Assembly: GCA_020683205.1 (NCBI GenBank)
Contig: CP085689.1
Span: forward strand, 1,488,001 to 1,552,000
DNA: 64,000 nucleotides
Direction: 5' to 3'
Source: Lentisphaerae bacterium WC36
Lineage (GTDB): Bacteria > Verrucomicrobiota > Lentisphaeria > Victivallales > SZUA-371
Shown here one piece after another: positions 26,021 to 35,521 of the stretch (positions are counted from its first letter, which is position 1; each line of letters opens with the position of its first letter). The notes under the pieces were generated by a model that was not told the origin of the DNA, made no database searches, and saw only the letters and a list, made by a program, of their open reading frames with translations. The translations under genes and the position numbers were made by a program.

Positions 26021-26938
26021 TTAATAATTAACTTGACCAATAATTTCGCTGACCGAATTACACCCGTGACGCTCTAAATATTCATCAATTCCTTCAATAA
26101 TCTTAATTGGAGCATGTGGATCAGTAAAAATTGCGGTCCCTACAGCAACTGCATCAGCACCAGCTAATAAAAATTCTATGGCATCGTCAGCGGTCATAAT
26201 TCCCCCCATGCCAATAACTGGAACATCTACAGCCTTTGCCACATCATGAACCATTTTAATTGCTACAGGTTTTATAGCTGGACCACTTAATCCACCAGTA
26301 ATATTCGCAATTTTTGGTTTACGAGTATGAATATCAATAGCCATGCCGCTTAAAGTATTAATTAATGAAACCATATCGCTACCAGCATCTACAACAGTTT
26401 TAGCAAAATCAGCAATACAAGTTACATTTGGGCTTAATTTTGTAATCAGGGGTAATTTTGTAGCGGCACGAACTTTACTAATTACAGTATTGGCCATTTT
26501 TAAATCTGTACCAAAAGCAACCCCACCTTCTTTTACATTTGGGCATGAAATATTTACTTCAAGAGCCGCAATGCCATCTACACCATCCATTGCCGCAGCA
26601 ACTTCAGCATACTCTTCAATTGATTTACCCCAAATATTAACAATAGTAGTTGCGCCACTTTTACGCAAAAATGGTAAATATTGTTCTCCGTTTAAAAATT
26701 TATCAACTCCAGGCCCCTGTAGTCCAATTGCATTTAACATTCCACTGCTAACTTCCGCTACACGTGGTGTTGGATTACCATGACTTGGGTTCATGCAAAT
26801 TCCTTTTACCACCACTGCACCCAAATCACTTAAAGGGTAAAAGTCTGCGTATTCAACACCATAACCAAAAGTTCCAGATGCCGTCATTACTGGATTTTTT
26901 AGCGTTAATGAACCTAATTTTGTTGTTAAGTCTGCCAT
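26021..26938 (-). CDS. pyrD: Dihydroorotate dehydrogenase, class 1B catalytic subunit
   Basis: Oxidises dihydroorotate to orotate in pyrimidine synthesis, passing electrons from FMN to PyrK. Diagnostic segments are NPVMTASGTFGYG (FMN contact), VNIWGKSIEEYAEVA, EVNISCPNVKEGG (the catalytic Cys of class 1 in NISCPN), TKLSPNVT, and GLSGPAIKPVAIKMV followed by PVIGMGGIMTADDAIEFLLAGADAVAVGT for the phosphate site (first 20 residues cited as motif core). Class 1B is supported by the adjacent pyrK gene. Length of 305 is typical. The gap to pyrK is 38 bp. Confidence 0.96.
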   Translation of the reverse strand: MADLTTKLGSLTLKNPVMTASGTFGYGVEYADFYPLSDLGAVVVKGICMNPSHGNPTPRVAEVSSGMLNAIGLQGPGVDKFLNGEQYLPFLRKSGATTIVNIWGKSIEEYAEVAAAMDGVDGIAALEVNISCPNVKEGGVAFGTDLKMANTVISKVRAATKLPLITKLSPNVTCIADFAKTVVDAGSDMVSLINTLSGMAIDIHTRKPKIANITGGLSGPAIKPVAIKMVHDVAKAVDVPVIGMGGIMTADDAIEFLLAGADAVAVGTAIFTDPHAPIKIIEGIDEYLERHGCNSVSEIIGQVNY

Positions 26939-26976
26939 TTTTATATCTATCTCTTATATTATTTTAAATTATTAAT

Positions 26977-27765
26977 TTAACCGTAGTAAACATCTTTTGA
27001 ATTGAATACTGGACCTTCGTTACAGGTTCGAGCATAGCGCCAACCATCCTCATTATTAGCTTTTACTTTTACAACACACGCAAAGCACGCCCCTACTCCA
27101 CAGCACATTAAATGGTCTAAACTTAATTCACATTCATAACCTTTATCTTCAAGCATTTTTCCTAACGCCATTAACATTGGAGTTGGTCCACAGCCATAAA
27201 AGCGTAATTTTTTATTGTCAGTATTTTCTGCAATGATTTGTTCAACTAATTCAGTAACTAAGCCTTGATGTCCTACCGAACCATCATTTGTTGATAATCT
27301 TACTTCAAAATTAGCTTCTTCAAATTTATCCATTAAAATTAGGTCATCTTCACTACGCGCCCCTAATAATAACACTCCTTTTGTAACGCATTGTTTTGCT
27401 AAAATATGCGTCGCAGCAGAACCATAACCTCCCGCAACAATTACTGGAAATTCATCATCTTTAGTTGGGGTAAATGAAACACCCAATGGACCCATTAAAT
27501 CACAAACTGTGCCTACCTCTAATGTTGCCAAAACCTTAGTTCCTTCACCAACAATTTTATATGCAACCGTCAATTCTCCAGTCTCAACATCCACATCACA
27601 AATACTAAATGGTCGACGCAAAATTCTGTCACGTAAATTAGCTATTTTTACATGAACAAATTGTCCTGGCTTAGTATTTTTGCAAATTTCTGGCACATAG
27701 AAAACGACTTTATAATAATCGCCTTTTAAAACTTCATTTTTTAAAATTTCACCTACTTCAGGCAT
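26977..27765 (-). CDS. pyrK: Dihydroorotate dehydrogenase electron-transfer subunit PyrK
   Basis: FAD and [2Fe-2S] subunit that carries electrons from PyrD to NAD+. The ferredoxin-reductase fold shows GQFVHVKI, RRPFSICDVD (FAD binding), a GYGSAATH nucleotide loop, and FYGCGPTPMLMAL. The C-terminal cysteine cluster reads CCGVGACFACVV followed about 20 residues later by RTCNEGPVF, as needed for the [2Fe-2S] centre. Length of 262 matches the family. The N-terminus (MPEVGEILKNEVLKGDYYKV) is a usual start. It is read before pyrD in the operon, the order often seen for class 1B enzymes. Confidence 0.95.
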   Translation of the reverse strand: MPEVGEILKNEVLKGDYYKVVFYVPEICKNTKPGQFVHVKIANLRDRILRRPFSICDVDVETGELTVAYKIVGEGTKVLATLEVGTVCDLMGPLGVSFTPTKDDEFPVIVAGGYGSAATHILAKQCVTKGVLLLGARSEDDLILMDKFEEANFEVRLSTNDGSVGHQGLVTELVEQIIAENTDNKKLRFYGCGPTPMLMALGKMLEDKGYECELSLDHLMCCGVGACFACVVKVKANNEDGWRYARTCNEGPVFNSKDVYYG

Positions 27766-27848
27766 ATTTTTTATCCTTAATTTAATTTTTTATTTCATTA
27801 TTTTTCTTTAATATACTTGCTGCATTTCTATTTTTGCTCTTTTTAACG

Positions 27849-28592
27849 TCAATTTTGTTGCATTAACCCATTCTGTCTAAAACTATAAAAATCATTTTTA
27901 CTAACAATAATATGGTCTAAAACAGCAACATCACATGTATCTGCAGAAGCAACAATACGCTCTGTTAAATTTATATCATTAATAGATGGCTCGCAAACAC
28001 CAGTTGGATGATTATGAACTAAAATTATTCCAGTAGCACTGTTCGTCAATGCCATACGCATAATATCTCTCGGATATGCGACAGTCCTGTCAACAGTACC
28101 TTTTGACATAATTTCACAACAAATTACATGATGCTTAATATTTAGAAAAATCACTAAAAATTGCTCAATGTTAGAATTTCCCAGTTTCATTCTTGCGAAA
28201 TCATAAACTTTTTTAGGAGAACGCAGCACATCGACATCAAGAGCTTGTTGCTCTAAATACATTGTGGCAATATTTCTTAGTAAAGAAATTAAAATCGCAC
28301 TGTTTTCAGCAATTCCTTTGACTTTTACTAGCTCCTTAATATCCGCGTCAAAAACATTAGCAATTGACCCAAATTCAGCCAATAAACGTTTTGCTAATGG
28401 CTTCACATCTCGCCGTGGAATTGAGTATGTTAACAACAATTCTAGAACTTCATAATCATGCATCCCTGCTAAATTATTGCTCAAAAATCGCTGTTTTAAG
28501 CGTTGGCGATGACCTGCAGGGTTATTTTCTGGTGTTAAATTTTCACTCAATGTGGAATTTAATTTTTTTTCTTTATCATCAATTATTGACAT
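27849..28592 (-). CDS. radC: RadC-family JAB/MPN domain protein
   Basis: RadC-like protein of uncertain biochemical role despite its historic DNA-repair name. The N-terminal region has the helix-hairpin-helix segment (GHRQRLKQRFL, then LLTYSIPRRDVKPLAKRLL and VKGIAENSAILI). The C-terminal JAMM/MPN-like domain carries a Glu in EIMSKGTVDRT and the metal-binding H-N-H-P-x-G signature in ILVHNHPTGVCEPS with a downstream D in TCDVAVLDHIIV. All expected JAMM ligands appear present. Length of 247 is normal. It begins 28 bp after the rRNA methyltransferase gene, probably in the same transcript, and an 83-bp gap separates it from pyrK. Confidence 0.93.
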   Translation of the reverse strand: MSIIDDKEKKLNSTLSENLTPENNPAGHRQRLKQRFLSNNLAGMHDYEVLELLLTYSIPRRDVKPLAKRLLAEFGSIANVFDADIKELVKVKGIAENSAILISLLRNIATMYLEQQALDVDVLRSPKKVYDFARMKLGNSNIEQFLVIFLNIKHHVICCEIMSKGTVDRTVAYPRDIMRMALTNSATGIILVHNHPTGVCEPSINDINLTERIVASADTCDVAVLDHIIVSKNDFYSFRQNGLMQQN

Positions 28593-28620
28593 ATTTCGTT
28601 ATTAATCTGATTATTTTTAA

Positions 28621-29883
28621 TTAACATGGTTCTAAAACTGTTAATGATTCAAAATGCCCTGTCCTTGGGAACATATCATAAACACCTGTTTGAGCAATTT
28701 TCCAACCTTTTTTAGAAAACACTTTTAAATCTCGACACAACGTATCAGGCGCACACGAAATGTAGATAATTTTAGCAAATGGCAATTCACTTAAAACTTC
28801 ACGAACATTACGATGTAATCCATTTCGAGGAGGATCAACTATTAAAATTGTTTTGCTTAAATCGTTGAATCTTTTAAAGTTTTTTAATGATTTTTCAACT
28901 TTTCCAGTTAAAAATTTAACATTATCCTGTAAATCATAATCTTTTAGATTAAACGTTGCAGCAACAACAGCTTTTTCATCAGCTTCAATTCCAGTAATAT
29001 TTTTAATTCCAGCTTCAGCTGCAGCCATTGCAAACAAACCAGAACCACAATATAAATCAACACAACTATCAACATTACTTTGAGTTTTAGTTTCCTTAAT
29101 AATATCATGAACTTTTTTCATTAACTTATCGGTCACCGATTGATTAATTTGCTGAAAACTACCTAGCGGAGTTGAAAAATTTCCATAAATTGTTTGCTGG
29201 CGTACCCATGAAGCATTTTCTTTTGGATTGTTGCGCCAAAACAAAACTTCATCTTCACCTTTTTTATTGGTAATTTTCTTTAATGTTACACTCATTTCAC
29301 GATGTAAAGAATGATAAAATCCTTTATTTGAGCGTAAATCAGCTAATTTTTTATTAATTAATTTATCAGCAATCGCACATTGCTCAATATCAACCACATT
29401 TTCATTATCACTTTTAATATAACCTAAAAAGCGTTCACGTCCTTCTAGTTGAGCATGTAATGTGATTTTATTGCGATAGTATAATTCACTATCACTACCA
29501 ACAATATCATTAACTTTTTCAATATCATTGTTAATGTCAAATTTACCATTACGCTCTAACATTTCAATAAATTGTTGATGCTTCATGCGAAGCTCTTCAT
29601 TGTAAGAAGCATGCATGTAAGCACATCCAGGACAAAAATCAGCACCTTTATTTGCAGTTGGTATTACCGCATATGGGCAGACAATATCAATTCGCTCTGG
29701 TGAGGCTTCAATAACTTTTAATAATTTGGCTCTTAAATAATTATGTTTCTCTTTAGTTATTTTTACTTCGACAAATTCACCCTGTAACGTTCCAGGTACG
29801 AAGCAAACTAAATTATTTACACGCCCTACTCCATCGCCACCAAAGGCTACATTATCAATTTTTATTTTAAATATTTGTTGCAT
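28621..29883 (-). CDS. rlmD: 23S rRNA (uracil-5-)-methyltransferase, RlmD/TrmA family
   Basis: SAM-dependent RNA m5U methyltransferase. The N-terminal TRAM domain is MQQIFKIKIDNVAFGGDGVG onward; an iron-sulfur cluster is suggested by VCPYA..., FCPGC and QCAIAD. The methyltransferase core shows FQQINQ, VDLYCGSGLFAMAAA, IVDPPRNGLH, and the catalytic-Cys loop YISCAPDTLCRDL (usual form YVSCNPATLARDL, so A-P-D replaces N-P-A). The first two cluster Cys are separated by more residues than in E. coli RlmD, because an 8-9 residue stretch (VIPTANKGAD) is inserted. RlmC, RlmD and the RlmCD group cannot be told apart by eye, so the symbol is provisional. Confidence 0.82.
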   Translation of the reverse strand: MQQIFKIKIDNVAFGGDGVGRVNNLVCFVPGTLQGEFVEVKITKEKHNYLRAKLLKVIEASPERIDIVCPYAVIPTANKGADFCPGCAYMHASYNEELRMKHQQFIEMLERNGKFDINNDIEKVNDIVGSDSELYYRNKITLHAQLEGRERFLGYIKSDNENVVDIEQCAIADKLINKKLADLRSNKGFYHSLHREMSVTLKKITNKKGEDEVLFWRNNPKENASWVRQQTIYGNFSTPLGSFQQINQSVTDKLMKKVHDIIKETKTQSNVDSCVDLYCGSGLFAMAAAEAGIKNITGIEADEKAVVAATFNLKDYDLQDNVKFLTGKVEKSLKNFKRFNDLSKTILIVDPPRNGLHRNVREVLSELPFAKIIYISCAPDTLCRDLKVFSKKGWKIAQTGVYDMFPRTGHFESLTVLEPC

Positions 29884-30077
29884 AAATTTCCTAAACTTAT
29901 TTTTTTCGTAAATATATTTTCGTTAAATATATAATCTATTTAGTAATTTTTAAATTGATTTAGCTAAAAAATTATCTTTTTTCCTTTTATTTTACAATAA
30001 ATAGATGATTTTTTATGGATTGAGTTTATTTTATATGATTAACGAATAAAAAATATCATATGGAGTTTATTATAAAA

Positions 30078-31202
30078 ATGAAAGTACCTTTATTAGATTT
30101 AAAGAGTCAATATCAGGATATTAAAGAAGAAGTTTTAGCAGAAGTTAGTGAACTTTGTGATTCACAGATGTTTATTCTTGGCGCTAAAGTTGAAAAATTA
30201 GAAGAGGAAATTGCTGAATACTGCCAAACTCCAGGTTCAGTTGGAGTTTCAAGTGGTTCTGATGCTTTAATTATTGCATTAATGGCCGAAAATGTTGGTG
30301 TTGGAGATGAAGTAATTACAACTCCTTTTACGTTTTTTGCAACAGCTGGTGCAATTTGTCGTGTCGGCGCTACTCCTGTGTTTGTAGATATTGATCCAAA
30401 AACTTTCAATATTAATCCTGAATTAATTGAGGAAAAAATTACAAATAAAACTAAAGCAATTATGCCTGTTCATTTATTTGGCCAACCATGTGATATGAAT
30501 CCAATTATGGAAATTGCAAATAAATATAACTTGGTAGTAATTGAAGATGCTTGCCAAGCTATTGGAACAGAATATAAGGGTCGCCGTGTTGGATCCATTG
30601 GTGATTATGGTGCATTTTCATTCTTCCCTAGCAAAAACTTAGGCTGTTTTGGAGATGGTGGAATTGTTTCAGTCCGTGACGAAGAAAAAATACAACGTAT
30701 GAAAATTTTCCGTAACCACGGAATGGATCCAAAATATTATCATAAATACATTGGTGGTAACTTTAGAATTGATGCTCTTCAAGCGGCAATTTTGTCGATT
30801 AAATTACGTCACTTAGATGATTGGTCAGCACAAAGATCAGTTAATGCAGAAGAATACAATCAACTATTTGCAAATTCAAAGATCGCTGATAAAATTACTC
30901 TTCCGTATAAAGCAGATTACACAACACGTCACATTTATAATCAATATTCAATTTTAGTTAAAAACGGCAAACGTGATGAACTAAAAGATTATTTATGGGC
31001 TAACGGCGTCGGTTGCGACGTTTATTACCCAGTACCACTGCATATGCAGGAATGCTTTGCTGACTTAGGTTACAAAGTTGGTGACTTACCAGTTAGTGAA
31101 CAGGTTGCAAAAGAAATCATTTCTATTCCAATCTATCCAGAAACTACTACTGAACAACGTGAAATTGTCGTTAAAACAATTGAAGACTTCTTATTAAAAT
31201 AA
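30078..31202 (+). CDS. DegT/DnrJ/EryC1/StrS-family PLP-dependent aminotransferase
   Basis: Sugar aminotransferase of the type acting on keto-sugar nucleotides in surface polysaccharide or lipid synthesis. Characteristic points are the N-terminus KVPLLDLKSQYQDIKEEV, SGSDALIIALMA (PLP phosphate binding), DACQAIGTEYKG (Asp to the pyridine N) and FSFFPSKNLGCFGDGG, where the Lys forms the Schiff base, followed by GGNFRIDALQAAIL. I use ATG 30078 because GGAG lies 12 bp upstream and the family N-terminus begins MKVPLLDLK; an in-frame ATG at 30060 would add six residues. A strong terminator follows, so it is probably transcribed separately from the exporter downstream. Substrate is unknown. Confidence 0.88.
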   Translation: MKVPLLDLKSQYQDIKEEVLAEVSELCDSQMFILGAKVEKLEEEIAEYCQTPGSVGVSSGSDALIIALMAENVGVGDEVITTPFTFFATAGAICRVGATPVFVDIDPKTFNINPELIEEKITNKTKAIMPVHLFGQPCDMNPIMEIANKYNLVVIEDACQAIGTEYKGRRVGSIGDYGAFSFFPSKNLGCFGDGGIVSVRDEEKIQRMKIFRNHGMDPKYYHKYIGGNFRIDALQAAILSIKLRHLDDWSAQRSVNAEEYNQLFANSKIADKITLPYKADYTTRHIYNQYSILVKNGKRDELKDYLWANGVGCDVYYPVPLHMQECFADLGYKVGDLPVSEQVAKEIISIPIYPETTTEQREIVVKTIEDFLLK

Positions 31203-31216
31203 TCGTTAATTTGAAC

Positions 31217-31254
31217 TTAGGGTATTACAAGGCAACTTTTAATACCCTAATTTT
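31217..31254 (+). terminator. Rho-independent terminator after the DegT aminotransferase gene
   Basis: Perfect 10-base arms TTAGGGTATT (31217-31226) and AATACCCTAA (31241-31250) enclose a 14-base loop and are followed by TTTT. The ATG at 31255 abuts the T-tract, which argues against it being the start of the next gene. Confidence 0.8.
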
Positions 31255-31281
31255 ATGCAAATCGGAGTGATATATATTACT

Positions 31282-33447
31282 ATGGGGCGTAAAGATAAAG
31301 AGAAAGAAACATTAAATTTAGGAACGTATTTTCGTTTACTAGGTTATGCAAAACCATACTGGGGACGCTTAACAATAGGAGTTGTAGCAGGTTTTTTAGT
31401 TGGTGGATCGCTATTAGGATCGTTATTAGTACTACCAAAGCTATTAACAGCCATTGATCCAGTTCCAGATAATGAAATTCTCAAAGAAAAAGTTGTTAAA
31501 ATTTGTGATGAAAAAAATTTAAGTAACAAACTAAACGATAAAGAATTAAAGCAAAAAATATTACAAATCATTAGTGACAAACAACTCAAAGAACAAGTTG
31601 CACTGCAAGCAGATGCAATTGTTCCAATTGTTAAAAATACTTCTTTAACACCAAAACAACGTGAAAAACAAATTTCTCTAATTTTAAACCCTAAAGAGAA
31701 AGACCCTCGCTTAGCAAAAGAAGTAGAACAGCTTAATGAGTATATCACAAAATATAAGTTACCTGTTGAATTAGATACCAAAAATATTAAGTTAACCAAA
31801 GGTTTTGACTTACAAATTCCAATCGCTAACGAAGAAGGCTTGATGTCTTGGCAATTCTTTTCAATTTATATTTTCTTTTTTGTATTTGCCTGGTTAATGA
31901 AAAATATTTTTACATATATCAATCGCTATTATACACGTTGGGTGGGAGCTCGAGTTGTAGCCGATTTACGTAATTTTGTATTCGAACGAATGCTCGGGCA
32001 ATCACTAAAATTCTATGGAAAAATGGATACAGGACAATTAATAAGTCGTGCTACTAATGATACTAGCTCAATTGAGTCAGCAATTGCAAATACTATTGCC
32101 GATTTCACTCGTTGTCCAATTGAAATTTTATCGTGCTTGACGGCAATTATCATTTTTAGTTTTCAACTTCCTTCTATTTCAGATAATCTTTTTGTTATTA
32201 TGATTTTATTAACTGGATTGCCAGTAGCAATTTTACCAATTGTCATTTTAGGTAAAAAAATTCGTAAAGTTTATCGTAGCTCTTTCAAATACATTGCTGA
32301 AGTTTTAAGCAGAATGCACGAAGTTTTTTCTGGTATTATTGTTGTAAAAGCATATCATACAGAAAAACGTGAGCAAAAACGTTTTGAAAGTATCAATAAA
32401 AAATATTTTAAACGAGTTGTTAGAGCATTGCGTTTACAATTATTAATGGCTCCATTAATGGAAACAGTTGCAGTTACAATGACATTAATATTCTTAGTTT
32501 ATAGTTACAGCAAAGGTATTACGCTTACTCAGTTAGCAGTGCTAATGGCTCCTGCATTTTTAGCATATCAACCGATTAAAAGTTTAGCAAAAGTAACCAC
32601 TTATTTACAGCGTAGTGCGGCAGCAGCAGATCGTTATTTTGAATTAATGGATATGGACAATTCTATTAAGCAGCCAGAAAATCCAATTCCATTAAAAGAA
32701 TTTAACGATAAAATTGCTTTTGAGAACGCATCTTTTTACTACGAAAAAGAAAAAATGATTCTTGATAAAGTGAATTTTGATATTCAAAAAGGTTCATTAG
32801 TAGCTGTTGTTGGTGAAACAGGTTCAGGCAAAAGCACCATTGCTAGCTTAATCGCACGTTTTTACGATGTAACAGATGGTGCTGTAAAAATTGATGGAAT
32901 CAATGTAAAAGACCTTAATGTAGCAGATTTAAGAAACCTAATTGGCATTGTTACTCAAGAAGCAATTTTATTCAATGATAGTGTTGCAAATAATATTGCA
33001 TACGGGGTTGAAAATGCTACAGAAGAGCAAATTGTAGAAGCTGCAAAACAAGCAAATGCTCATGAATTCATTACTGGGGGACGCCATGTTGATGGTTATC
33101 AATCTAACGTGGGAGAACGTGGGTGCAAACTTAGTGGAGGAGAAAAACAGCGTGTAGCAATTGCACGAGCGATTTTAAAGAATCCTCCAATTTTAATTCT
33201 CGATGAAGCAACAAGTGCACTTGATACAGTAACTGAAAAATTGGTTCAAGAAGCTCTGAATAATGTTATGGAGAACCGTACAGTTTTTGCTATTGCCCAT
33301 CGTCTAAGCACAATCAAACATGCTGATACAATTATGGTTATTGAAAATGGTAAAATTGTTGAAAGTGGCTCTCATGACGAATTATTAGCGCATTCAGGAC
33401 GTTATCGTAAACTTCATGACACTCAATTTGATTTAGATCATGCTTAA
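31282..33447 (+). CDS. msbA: MsbA-type ABC exporter with large extracytoplasmic insertion
   Basis: Half-transporter with membrane and ATPase domains fused, 721 residues from ATG 31282 (GGAG 14 bp upstream; the ATG at 31255 abuts a terminator). The first membrane helix (about 30-52) is followed by a hydrophilic, mostly helical segment of about 130 residues (KEKVVKICDEKNLSNKLND to about 185) before helix two, which is unusual for MsbA. The rest is standard: VVADLRNFVFERML and coupling helices, Walker A GETGSGKST near 510, Q-loop VTQEAILFN, LSGGEKQRVAIARAIL, Walker B ILILDEATSALD and AHRLST. The insertion should face the periplasm. Lipid A core or another lipid is the likely cargo, but multidrug export cannot be excluded. 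It precedes murC by 20 bp. Confidence 0.82.
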   Translation: MGRKDKEKETLNLGTYFRLLGYAKPYWGRLTIGVVAGFLVGGSLLGSLLVLPKLLTAIDPVPDNEILKEKVVKICDEKNLSNKLNDKELKQKILQIISDKQLKEQVALQADAIVPIVKNTSLTPKQREKQISLILNPKEKDPRLAKEVEQLNEYITKYKLPVELDTKNIKLTKGFDLQIPIANEEGLMSWQFFSIYIFFFVFAWLMKNIFTYINRYYTRWVGARVVADLRNFVFERMLGQSLKFYGKMDTGQLISRATNDTSSIESAIANTIADFTRCPIEILSCLTAIIIFSFQLPSISDNLFVIMILLTGLPVAILPIVILGKKIRKVYRSSFKYIAEVLSRMHEVFSGIIVVKAYHTEKREQKRFESINKKYFKRVVRALRLQLLMAPLMETVAVTMTLIFLVYSYSKGITLTQLAVLMAPAFLAYQPIKSLAKVTTYLQRSAAAADRYFELMDMDNSIKQPENPIPLKEFNDKIAFENASFYYEKEKMILDKVNFDIQKGSLVAVVGETGSGKSTIASLIARFYDVTDGAVKIDGINVKDLNVADLRNLIGIVTQEAILFNDSVANNIAYGVENATEEQIVEAAKQANAHEFITGGRHVDGYQSNVGERGCKLSGGEKQRVAIARAILKNPPILILDEATSALDTVTEKLVQEALNNVMENRTVFAIAHRLSTIKHADTIMVIENGKIVESGSHDELLAHSGRYRKLHDTQFDLDHA

Positions 33448-33467
33448 TATATTTTTAAAGTAACATT

Positions 33468-34799
33468 ATGAAATTAAATAGTTTTAAGAAAATACATTTT
33501 ATTGGCTGCGGTGGAGCGGGAATGTTCCCGTTAGCTGCCATAATGCAACAGCGTGGCTTTGAAGTCAGTGGCAGCGATTTAAATTCTAATGAGAAGACTA
33601 CAAAATTATCAAGTTTAGGCGTTAATGTCTTTATAGGTCATAATGAAACGAATTTGCCTAAAGTTAATGATAAAAATGAAATTCTAGTTGTTTTTAGTTC
33701 AGCTGTAAACAAACAAAATATCGAATTTAAATTAGCAAAAGAATTAAATTACATTATGTTACGTCGTGGCGAATTTTTAGCACTGATGGCTTCAACATAT
33801 CAGAATGTAATATCCGTTAGTGGTTCACACGGAAAAACCTCGATTACTGCAATGACTGTGTTCTTATTTAATTATTTTAAAATTAATGCATCATGGGTAA
33901 TTGGTGGCGAAGTTGTTGATTCAATTACATCATTTAATTGCGCAAATGACAATAATATTTTCATTACAGAAGTTGATGAAAGTGACGGAACTCATACTTT
34001 TATTAATTCGAGTATTGCCCTAATTCCGAACATTGAAGACGACCATAGCTGGAGCGTGGGTGGAAGTAAAGCATTGATGAAAAATTTTAAAAAGTATGCT
34101 AATCAAGCCACCAAAATTTTTACAATTAAAAATAAATATCCTAAAGGTTTCTGGAATAACTTTTGTGGTAATTTGAATGTTTTAAATGCAATTAATAATA
34201 TTGATAATGCAAAAAAATATCAATTTGGTGCTGAAATAATTAATTCATGGGGTTTTTATCAAATGGAAAATGCACTATTAGCGGCATACGCTGTTAATGA
34301 GTTTGGTGTGTGCATAAAAGATGCGATAAAAGCATTGGAAAATTTCTCTGGAATTAAACGACGTGCTATCAAACATTTTCAAAGTGACAAGTTAACTATC
34401 ATTGAGGATTATGCTCATCACCCTACGGAAGTTCATTCAATAGTTAGCACAGTTAAGCGTTGTAACCCAAACAAAGAAATTTGGATAATTTTTCAGCCAC
34501 ACCGTTACGCACGTTTAGAAAAATATCTTAATGAATTTGCTAAAGAGTTAAGTTGTGCAAATAGAGTATTTATTGCTGAAGTTTTTGCGGCTTGGGTCGA
34601 AAAAAATGATGTAGATTCTTCAACTTTATGCAAATTAATTACTGTACCTAGTGAAAATATAACAATAAATTTTGATTTAGAATCTAAAAAAATTATTCAA
34701 AAAATTGATAAAAGTGACAATGAAAAAATTATATTAATTTTAGGTGCAGGTGATATTGATAAACTGTTAAATAAAATTTTAGAACATTATCAAAAATGA
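33468..34799 (+). CDS. murC: UDP-N-acetylmuramate--L-alanine ligase (MurC/Mpl family)
   Basis: Mur ligase of peptidoglycan synthesis, adding the first amino acid to UDP-MurNAc. The N-terminal Rossmann domain opens IHFIGCGGAGMFPLAAIMQQ, the ATP loop is VSGSHGKTSITAM near residue 122, and the third domain has IEDYAHHPTEVHSIV and FQPHRYARLEKYL, characteristic of MurC/Mpl. The loop reads G-S-H-G-K-T-S where most MurC have G-T-H-G-K-T-T, keeping the Lys and first Thr. Length of 443 fits MurC, a little short. It is not in a mur/ftsZ cluster, so a Mpl-like recycling role or a second MurC paralogue is possible. It overlaps the PHP gene by ATGA. Confidence 0.8.
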   Translation: MKLNSFKKIHFIGCGGAGMFPLAAIMQQRGFEVSGSDLNSNEKTTKLSSLGVNVFIGHNETNLPKVNDKNEILVVFSSAVNKQNIEFKLAKELNYIMLRRGEFLALMASTYQNVISVSGSHGKTSITAMTVFLFNYFKINASWVIGGEVVDSITSFNCANDNNIFITEVDESDGTHTFINSSIALIPNIEDDHSWSVGGSKALMKNFKKYANQATKIFTIKNKYPKGFWNNFCGNLNVLNAINNIDNAKKYQFGAEIINSWGFYQMENALLAAYAVNEFGVCIKDAIKALENFSGIKRRAIKHFQSDKLTIIEDYAHHPTEVHSIVSTVKRCNPNKEIWIIFQPHRYARLEKYLNEFAKELSCANRVFIAEVFAAWVEKNDVDSSTLCKLITVPSENITINFDLESKKIIQKIDKSDNEKIILILGAGDIDKLLNKILEHYQK

Positions 34800-35521
34800 T
34801 TGAACAAAATAATGGCAAAAAAATTTATAAATGTGATTTTCATATTCATGTTAAAGGTGACCCTAAAGATTGCGACTTAAAGTATACCATTAAAGAATTA
34901 ATTTTGGAAGCTGAAAAACAAAACTTTGATATTTTGGCAATTACCAATCACAACCAAATTTTTGATATTTCACGCTATAACAGATTTGCAAAAGCACATA
35001 ATATTTTATTAATACCAGGTGTTGAAATTAATCTTGGTAGAAATCATGTTGTCATATTATTTGCACAAAAAAGCGCCTTGCAAATTAAAACATTTGCAGA
35101 TTTAGCAAAATACCGCAAAAACCATCCTAAATCAATAATAATTGCTCCTCACCCATTCTACAAGGCACCAAGCTGTTTAGGCCGTCACTTAGAAAATAAT
35201 ATTGATTTATTTGACAGTATTGAATATTGTCATTTTCATATGAAACTCTTTAACTTTCCTAATTTAAAAGCAGTGAGGTTAGCTAAAAAACATCATAAAA
35301 CCATTGTGGGCAGTTCTGATGTTCATAAAATAAAGTTTTTTGGTACAACTTATACTCTGCTTGAAATGAAAAAATTCACTACTGAGGAAATTCACAAAAG
35401 CTTAAGAAATATAAGCAAAGTTAATTATAAAAGTTCACAACTTCCTTTTTTTACAGCAATTTATTACATTAGTAAAAGTGTCTTCTTCTATATACTTCAA
35501 CATATTTTTCGAATAAAATAG
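34796..35521 (+). CDS. PHP-domain metal-dependent phosphoesterase
   Basis: A 241-residue protein of the polymerase-and-histidinol-phosphatase fold. Metal ligands appear in order: FHIHVKGD (H-x-H), ITNHNQI, IPGVEINLG (Glu), IIAPHPFY and VGSSDVHKI. Family members hydrolyse phosphoesters such as nucleoside 3',5'-bisphosphates or sugar phosphates; the substrate is not readable here. The C-terminus (TAIYYISKSVFFYILQHIF) is hydrophobic and could be amphipathic or membrane-associated. The start overlaps the murC stop by 4 bp, so the two are translationally coupled, a pairing whose logic I cannot explain. Length is typical of the short PHP proteins. Confidence 0.8.
   Translation: MIEQNNGKKIYKCDFHIHVKGDPKDCDLKYTIKELILEAEKQNFDILAITNHNQIFDISRYNRFAKAHNILLIPGVEINLGRNHVVILFAQKSALQIKTFADLAKYRKNHPKSIIIAPHPFYKAPSCLGRHLENNIDLFDSIEYCHFHMKLFNFPNLKAVRLAKKHHKTIVGSSDVHKIKFFGTTYTLLEMKKFTTEEIHKSLRNISKVNYKSSQLPFFTAIYYISKSVFFYILQHIFRIK

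Noticed and set aside
26343-26783. 146-codon open frame on the plus strand
   Set aside because: It is antisense to the well-supported pyrD gene and its translation shows no family pattern; the frame is a shadow of codon bias.
31344-31799. 151-codon minus-strand frame opposite the MsbA-like gene
   Set aside because: It is the complement of the exporter's first helix and insertion; Ser/Phe/Cys-rich composition is typical of an antisense shadow.
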